Shown here piece after piece: positions 59,511 through 64,000 of a DNA stretch of 64,000 bases (its first letter is position 1; every line of letters starts with the position of its first letter). The DNA lies in the NCBI GenBank assembly GCA_007692605.1, contig REBS01000121.1, positions 20,050 to 84,049 on the forward strand, given 5' to 3'. The notes under the pieces were generated by a model. That model saw only the letters and a list, made by a program, of their open reading frames with translations, was not told the DNA's origin and did not search any database. The stretch is from Gemmatimonadales bacterium (GTDB lineage: Bacteria; Gemmatimonadota; Gemmatimonadetes; Longimicrobiales; Gaopeijiaceae). Made by a program: the position numbers and the translations under genes.

Positions 59511-59580
59511 GAGAACCGGGCTGAAGAGGGCAGGCGAGTTCGTCGTGGGTCGCTGTTCGCCACGACGAAAACTGGAGTGG

Positions 59581-59961
59581 TCACCGCCCCGGGGGAAGGC
59601 CGTTCTCGAGAATGAAGGAAATCTCCTCGGTCCGGCTCGCCCCGCGGGCCGTCGCCGGCGCCTCTTCGGGAGAGGGCACTCGACAGGTCACGGTCACGCG
59701 CTGGACGGTCCGACGGGAGCACCGCACGACCACCTCGACGTCCACCCCCTGCTCGGGACAGGTGATCCGGGTCCGTACCCGCGAGCCGGGGACCCGGGCC
59801 CGGGTCTCGCGTGGATTCCGGAAGAGCGTCATGGTCGACTGGCGCCCCGTGGGAAGCTCTCGCGAGATCTTCACGTGCCGGAGCCAGTCGGGCTGGTAGC
59901 TGACCCGATAGCAGAAGCCTCGCTGGTCTTCTCCCTCTCCTTCTCGGTTATGTCGTGCCAC
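59581..59961 (-). CDS. Hypothetical protein upstream of mlaE
   Basis: The 126-residue ORF starts at GTG 59961 with AGAGGA about 12 nt upstream. The reading GFCYRVSYQPDWLRHVKISR ... STMTLFRNPRETR ... EEISFILENGLPPGR looks like a real small beta-rich protein with about four cysteines (CYRV, ITCPEQG, VVRCSRR, VTCRVPS). There is no signal peptide. No family is recognised. It ends 70 bp before mlaE on the same strand and is divergent from rho. Coding is likely but not certain, because a second frame (59507-59722) is also open here. Confidence 0.58.
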   Translation of the reverse strand: MARHNREGEGEDQRGFCYRVSYQPDWLRHVKISRELPTGRQSTMTLFRNPRETRARVPGSRVRTRITCPEQGVDVEVVVRCSRRTVQRVTVTCRVPSPEEAPATARGASRTEEISFILENGLPPGR

Positions 59962-60104
59962 GGCCGGAAACCATCCTCTGAAGGGGAGTCACATGCGGAA
60001 CGGGGTGGGAACCTGTGGCGAATGTCCCAACCCGGGGAGCGTGTGTCAAGCGAACCCCCCCGCCCGTGCCGGCCCCGAGCCCCCACTATGGGCATTCCGC
60101 CAAC

Positions 60105-60133
60105 TTGACCCCGGAAGGCACGGAGGTTATTCT
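60105..60133 (+). promoter_or_regulatory. Promoter of rho
   Basis: TTGACC (60105-60110), a 17-bp spacer and TATTCT (60128-60133) form a strong sigma-70-type promoter. It gives a ~175-nt leader before rho (to 60314). Such leaders often mediate Rho autoregulation. No ORF with a ribosome site was seen in the leader. Confidence 0.75.
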
Positions 60134-60314
60134 GCCGGAAACTCCTCAGGTATGAAGGCCGTAACCGGTCGTTTCCGCTCATTCGGGCGGTTCCGTTCTC
60201 TTCTCTCCGTCGCATCGGGTCTCCGGACTCGCGCATCCCCGGAACCCGTTGCCCCCGGGCACTCCCACACCCCGTCAACGAACCCGTCGGAAACCCTCCC
60301 TCCGGAGATCCCTT

Positions 60315-61565
60315 GTGGACATCGCCGAACTCAAGAAGAAGAGCGTTCCCGAACTGCATTCGCTCGCCGAAGATCTGAAGATCCAGAACTACTCCGGAAT
60401 GCGAAAGCAGGATCTCATTTTCCGCATCGAGCAGAACCTCCTCGACACCGACGTGGTCCTGCGGGGCGAAGGGGTGCTCGAGATCCTTCCCGAGGGATAC
60501 GGGTTCATGCGGTCGCCCGACTGGAACTACCTCTACGGCCCCGACGACATCTACGTCTCGCCCTCGCAGATCAAGCGGTTCGACCTGCGGACCGGCGACA
60601 CGATCCTGGGCCAGGTGAGGCCTCCGAAGGATGGCGAACGGTACCTGGCCCTCCTCAAGGTCGAGAAGGTCAATCTGGACGACCCGGAAAAATCGAAGCT
60701 CCGCGTCGCCTTCGACAACCTGCGTCCCCGATATCCCGATAACCGCATCCAGCTCGAGAACGAGGAAGGGGACATCTCGATGCGGATCATGGACCTGATC
60801 GCCCCGATCGGGATGGGCCAGCGCGGCCTCATCGTCTCGCCCCCGAAGGCCGGCAAGACGATGCTCCTGCAGAAGGTGGCGAACGCGATCCGCGAGAACC
60901 ACCCCGAGATCTACCTGATCGTGCTTCTGATCGACGAGCGCCCCGAAGAGGTGACCGACATGCAGGAACACGTCGACGCCGAGGTGATCGCCTCGACCTT
61001 CGACGAACCCGCCGAGCGGCACACGCAGGTCGCCGAAATGGTCCTCGACAAGGCCAAGCGGCTGGTGGAGCAGGGGAAGGACGTAGTGATCCTGCTGGAC
61101 TCGATCACCCGACTGGCCCGAGCCTACAATGTGACGGTACCCCATTCGGGCAAGATCCTCTCCGGTGGTGTCGACGCCAACGCCCTGCACAAGCCGAAGC
61201 GTTTCTTCGGGGCGGCGCGCAACATCGACGAGGGCGGCTCCCTCACGATCATCGCCACCGCCCTGGTCGAGACCGGAAGCCGGATGGACGAGGTCATCTT
61301 CGAGGAGTTCAAGGGGACCGGAAACATGGAGCTGATTCTCGACCGGCACATCGCCGACAAGCGCATCTTCCCGGCGATCGACCTGAATCGCTCCGGCACC
61401 CGAAAAGAGGAGCTGCTCCTCTCCGAGATCGAATTGAATCGGGTCTACCTGCTGCGGAAGTTCCTCTCGGACATGCCCTCGGCCGAGGCGATCGAGTTCC
61501 TGATGGAACGGATGAAGCGGACCAAGACCAATCTCGAGTTCATGGACTCGATGCAGGGAAGCTGA
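60315..61565 (+). CDS. rho: Transcription termination factor Rho
   Basis: Rho is a hexameric RNA translocase that ends untranslated transcription. The 416-residue protein starts GTG 60315 (GGAGA about 7 nt upstream) with [20 protein letters not shown]. The N-terminal RNA-binding OB fold reads [38 protein letters not shown]. The ATPase core has [15 protein letters not shown] (Walker A) and [16 protein letters not shown], and [12 protein letters not shown] lies in the R-loop region. The track's TTG 60249 start is not supported. The N-terminus is short, without the long insertion found in Actinobacteria. The gene has its own promoter. Confidence 0.97.
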   Translation: MDIAELKKKSVPELHSLAEDLKIQNYSGMRKQDLIFRIEQNLLDTDVVLRGEGVLEILPEGYGFMRSPDWNYLYGPDDIYVSPSQIKRFDLRTGDTILGQVRPPKDGERYLALLKVEKVNLDDPEKSKLRVAFDNLRPRYPDNRIQLENEEGDISMRIMDLIAPIGMGQRGLIVSPPKAGKTMLLQKVANAIRENHPEIYLIVLLIDERPEEVTDMQEHVDAEVIASTFDEPAERHTQVAEMVLDKAKRLVEQGKDVVILLDSITRLARAYNVTVPHSGKILSGGVDANALHKPKRFFGAARNIDEGGSLTIIATALVETGSRMDEVIFEEFKGTGNMELILDRHIADKRIFPAIDLNRSGTRKEELLLSEIELNRVYLLRKFLSDMPSAEAIEFLMERMKRTKTNLEFMDSMQGS

Positions 61566-61651
61566 CGCTTCGACGCCGCTCGACCGCCGAAGCCCCGGTT
61601 CGACCCCGCCGTGCGCCCGCTCGGGTCCCGCCCCCCTCCGACCGCCGAACC

Positions 61652-62206
61652 CTACTCGTCGTCGAGAACCCCTTCGTAGCGGGGGTTGATCACCCACCCC
61701 TCGCCATCGAAGACCTTGCGGTCCCAGGGAAAGACCACGGTGGCCCCGGTCTCGAGCGCGGTCACGTCGGGCTGGTAGCCTTTGGGTCTCGAGAAGGTCG
61801 CGGCCGTGCGGATCTCGGAGGCACCCACGTCGCGCAGGGCGGCGACCGCCAGACGAAAGGTGTCCCCCGAGGTGGTGACCTCGTCGACGAGGACGACCCG
61901 GCGACCCCGCGCCTGCAGGGGAGCCGCCGAGAGCACCGTGGGGCGGTCGCGAACGAGTGCCCCACCCTCGCGGCGCGAGATCTTCATGGAGTAGAAGTCC
62001 ACGTTCAGGAGCGAGGCGATGATCGCTCCCGGGATGACTCCGGCCCGCGCGATCCCGACCACCATCTCGGGCTCGTACTCGCGGGAGACGCGCATGGCCA
62101 GGGCCCGGCAGAGCTCGCCGAACATCTCCCACGAGACTTCGAGATACTCACCCGGCTGTATGCTGGGATCCATCGGCGGCTTGAACGCGTCGAACTCGGA
62201 GGGCAT
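61652..62206 (-). CDS. Type I phosphoribosyltransferase
   Basis: The 184-residue protein carries the PRPP-binding loop VVLVDEVTTSGDTFRLAV and an upstream flexible-loop region (MVVGIARAGVIPGAIIASLL, DFYSMKISRREGG). It resembles xanthine/guanine or hypoxanthine phosphoribosyltransferases that salvage purines, but the C-terminal substrate hood (VTALETGATVVFPWDRKVFD) does not identify the base. ATG 62206. It lies convergent with rho (86 bp) and divergent from the 62336 gene. A regulatory PRTase cannot be excluded. Confidence 0.88.
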   Translation of the reverse strand: MPSEFDAFKPPMDPSIQPGEYLEVSWEMFGELCRALAMRVSREYEPEMVVGIARAGVIPGAIIASLLNVDFYSMKISRREGGALVRDRPTVLSAAPLQARGRRVVLVDEVTTSGDTFRLAVAALRDVGASEIRTAATFSRPKGYQPDVTALETGATVVFPWDRKVFDGEGWVINPRYEGVLDDE

Positions 62207-62335
62207 GCTGGGCTCCGGGGGTACCGGGGTGATAGGTTGTGCACCGGACCCGAAAGCTAGAACCTTTGGGACCGGGAGACCATTGGCCGGGTCGAGGCCC
62301 GCAGATCAGGATCGAACGTCGAAGGGGCAGAGAGC

Positions 62336-62788
62336 ATGAGCGAAACCGAAACGAGTCCGGCCGAATCCCGCTTCGCCCGGCGGCTCGAGGAAACCGGAGC
62401 CCGGGATCCACGCGAATTCTACCGGGGCCTCCTGCGCGATCTGAAGGAGGCCGACCTTGAGGGCTACGAGGAGATGGTGGCCTCGTACCGCACCGACGTC
62501 GTCACACCCATCGAGGACGACGAGGGGGACCCCCTGGTCCTCTGGCTCGCCTTCGGGGCCCGCGTCGCCGGGCGCCTGCATCCCGGTCGGGCCGTGGTGG
62601 TCGGAGAGGACGGGCAGGCGACTCCCTTCGCTCCACCCCCCGACCACCGGCAGCTCCTCCTGCACCTCCCCGACGACGTGAAGACCCGGGCGATCCCCGT
62701 CGGAATCCCGGCCGATCCCACGCCCGCCCAGGCGGCGACGCTGGACCTTCTGGTGCGGGGACGGACCCGCCTGCCGGAATCGGCGTAA
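62336..62788 (+). CDS. Hypothetical protein
   Basis: The 150-residue product is not recognised. ATG 62336 has AGGGG about 10 nt upstream. The N-terminal third is charged and helical (RDPREFYRGLLRDLKEADLE, GYEEMVASYRTDVVTPIEDD). A beta-like middle (EGDPLVLWLAFGARVAGRLH) and VVVGEDGQATPFAP follow, then DHRQLLLHLPDDVKTRAIPV. Third-position G/C bias supports coding throughout. No signal peptide or membrane segment is seen. It stands alone, followed by a small tandem repeat. Confidence 0.75.
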   Translation: MSETETSPAESRFARRLEETGARDPREFYRGLLRDLKEADLEGYEEMVASYRTDVVTPIEDDEGDPLVLWLAFGARVAGRLHPGRAVVVGEDGQATPFAPPPDHRQLLLHLPDDVKTRAIPVGIPADPTPAQAATLDLLVRGRTRLPESA

Positions 62789-62792
62789 GACC

Positions 62793-62846
62793 TTGATTCG
62801 AGCCTGCTTCTTGATTCGAGCCTGCTTTTTGTTTCGAGCCTGCTTC
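62793..62846. repeat. 18-bp tandem repeat, three units
   Basis: TTGATTCGAGCCTGCTTC is repeated at 62793, 62811 and 62829, with one change in the third unit (TTGTTTCG). It lies between two genes, is locally AT-richer, and is non-coding on the plus strand. Confidence 0.9.
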
Positions 62847-62869
62847 CCCCGCGCCTCAGGATGGCACCC

Positions 62870-63151
62870 GTGAGTGAGACTCGCGTACGGACCTCGAAGA
62901 ACATGACCTGGACCCCACGCCCCGGCTGGATGACGGTCCGGCTGGTGGGGACCTGCGCCGACCCCTCCCTGCGAAGGGGTCAGGTCGTGGCGCACTCTCC
63001 GCTCGACGAGTATCCGGTCCCCGGCGGCGGTGACCACCTGAACGGGGGGACCATCGTGATCGTCCTCTCCGAAGCGGCGCACCTCATCGAAGATGATCTC
63101 CACCTGGTTCCGGAGCACGCGGTGGTTGCGGTGGGCGATCAGCTCCCCTGA
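62870..63151 (+). CDS. Small hypothetical protein, possibly GroES-like fold
   Basis: A plus-strand frame with consistent G/C third positions runs through this region, whereas both minus frames break. GTG 62870 (CAGGA 8 nt upstream) is preferred to ATG 62861. The ~93-residue product reads MTVRLVGTCADPSLRRGQVV ... GGTIVIVLSEAAHLIEDDLH and ends VPEHAVVAVGD. The C-terminal pattern faintly recalls the end of GroES-type beta barrels (LIxxEDILAVx), but this is weak. It overlaps the 3' end of the convergent symporter by 68 bp, which is unusual. Confidence 0.5.
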   Translation: MSETRVRTSKNMTWTPRPGWMTVRLVGTCADPSLRRGQVVAHSPLDEYPVPGGGDHLNGGTIVIVLSEAAHLIEDDLHLVPEHAVVAVGDQLP

Positions 63152-64000
63152 GGATCTCGAAGACCTCGTCCACATCGGCCGGAGGCCGGGTGAAGCGGCT
63201 GACCACCACGGTGACGAGCCCCGCCAGGATGAAGGCCGGGATCAGCTCGTACATCCGGTCCTTGAGCGCCGGGGTCAGGTACCAGATGATGGTGACCGTC
63301 GCCCCGGTCAGCACCCCCCAGATCACACCCGCCCGCGTCGTGCCCCGCCAGTAGAGCGCCAGGATCAGGGGGGGCCCGAAGGCGGCCCCGAGCCCCGCCC
63401 AGGCGAAGAGCACCAGCCAGAAGACGAGCTCCTCGGCGGCCCACCCCAGGATCACCGCGGCGACCACGAGGGCCACCACGACCGCCCGCGACAGGATCAC
63501 CAGGTGGCGCTGCGGCACCTCTTCTCCCTTGCGGATCCCCTTCTCGTACAGGTCCCGCACGACCGCCGAGGCCCCCACGAGCAGCTGGGAATCGGCCGTC
63601 GACATGATCGCGGCGAAGATCGAGGCGACCACCATCCCGAAGACCGCCGGGTGCAGGGTTTCGCGCGCCAGGAGCGGATAGAGGTTCTCGGTGTCCTGCG
63701 CCGGCAGGAGCCCGATCTCGGGAAAATAGGCGCGCCCCACGAGCCCGATGAAGATCGCACCCATCCCCATCAGGACGTTCGCCAGCGTACCCGTCACCGC
63801 CGCAAAGCGGAGCTGCCGCTCGTCGTCGATCGACATGTAGCGCACGAGGATGTGGGGATTGCCCGGTGAGCCCAGTCCGATCCCCACGAGCCCCAGGAGC
63901 GCCCCGCCCCCGAGTGCCAGCGGATCCAGGAAGCTCGGGTCCCACGCGGCCAGCTCCCCCGACACCACACTCCATCCACCCACCGGCCCGACCGCCAGCA
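63084..64000 (-). CDS. Sodium:solute symporter (PutP-like), C-terminal part
   Basis: The frame is open to the window edge, so the N-terminal part lies outside. The visible ~305 residues have about seven membrane helices and SSS-family motifs: GLGSPGNPHILVRYMSIDDE, ASIFAAIMSTADSQLLVGAS (Na+-site helix) and FAWAGLGAAFGPPLILALYW. This resembles proline/Na+ symporter PutP. The coding signal fades after FTRPPADVDEVFEIL, and the last ~20 residues (RGADRPPQPPRAPEPGGDHL) overlap a convergent gene. The substrate is not provable. Confidence 0.92.
   Translation of the reverse strand, partial: LAVGPVGGWSVVSGELAAWDPSFLDPLALGGGALLGLVGIGLGSPGNPHILVRYMSIDDERQLRFAAVTGTLANVLMGMGAIFIGLVGRAYFPEIGLLPAQDTENLYPLLARETLHPAVFGMVVASIFAAIMSTADSQLLVGASAVVRDLYEKGIRKGEEVPQRHLVILSRAVVVALVVAAVILGWAAEELVFWLVLFAWAGLGAAFGPPLILALYWRGTTRAGVIWGVLTGATVTIIWYLTPALKDRMYELIPAFILAGLVTVVVSRFTRPPADVDEVFEILRGADRPPQPPRAPEPGGDHLR

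Noticed and set aside
59871-62132. 753-aa minus-strand ORF opposite rho
   Set aside because: Rho is unambiguous on the plus strand and the antisense product has no recognisable motif.
62306-63175. 289-aa minus-strand ORF after the symporter
   Set aside because: Only its first part looks coding and the rest reads antisense to the 62336 gene; the plus-strand 62870-63151 frame is more consistent.
1-64000. tRNA, rRNA, CRISPR array or IS element
   Set aside because: No cloverleaf with a GGTTCGA arm, no regular spacer-repeat array and no transposase or terminal-repeat pair was found by reading.

Overview
The window looks like a chromosomal segment of a high-GC Gram-negative bacterium. Evidence: lipid A acyltransferase, MsbA-like exporter and MlaEFD genes (an outer membrane); strongly G/C-biased third codon positions, which create many long antisense shadow ORFs; frequent GTG/TTG starts and 1-4 nt gene overlaps; a B-type (ba3-like) oxidase; and BTAD/TPR, BIG_2-lipoprotein and M14-peptidase families. 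This mix is most like Gemmatimonadota, but that is an inference from gene content; no 16S or other phylogenetic marker was tested. No tRNA, rRNA, CRISPR array, IS element or phage gene was found.

Layout. 1-6.5 kb: the recF 5' end and an enoyl-CoA hydratase (-), ssb (+), then an accessory patch with a large inverted repeat, a ribbon-helix-helix protein, three unrecognised proteins that share a C-terminal-type domain (two also share a second domain, in swapped order), a twin-hairpin small-RNA candidate and rpsU with its own promoter and terminator. 6.5-15 kb (-): 3-hydroxyacyl-CoA dehydrogenase and thiolase, pilT with an ATPase-less PilB-N-like protein, a beta-decarboxylating dehydrogenase, a small lipoprotein, a zinc-ribbon protein and a TPR protein. 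15-18 kb: an orphan HyuB and a DUF6941 protein (+). 18-26 kb (-): an envelope cluster of ABC-F ATPase, PorX-like response regulator/PglZ, MsbA-like exporter, LpxL-like acyltransferase, GT2 and DUF3108 protein, much of it overlapping.

26-34 kb: a Tat-exported epimerase-like protein, a TonB-like protein, and a four-gene ba3-type oxidase operon (-) divergent from ctaB (haem O synthase), a P1 peptidase and a Glu/Leu-type dehydrogenase (+). 35-47 kb: dCMP deaminase, thioredoxin-like protein and typA (-), an MBL/rhodanese fusion and a BIG_2 lipoprotein (+), then a secreted M14 peptidase and a BTAD-TPR regulator (-). A large intergenic region at 46.4-47.3 kb holds tandem repeats and a promoter-structure-terminator unit that looks like a roughly 190-nt non-coding RNA.

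47-64 kb: hydrolase-membrane fusion, nfo, fumC and an SDR (-); a pteridine-reductase-like SDR (+); a long minus-strand run of mlaE, mlaF, mlaD, Nudix, AI-2E-family permease, FNR and trxB with coupled overlaps; rho with a clear promoter; a phosphoribosyltransferase; two small unknown genes; and a sodium:solute symporter cut by the window end. Most content is housekeeping. The most unusual material is the 2-6 kb domain-shuffled paralogue cluster and the two small-RNA candidates.
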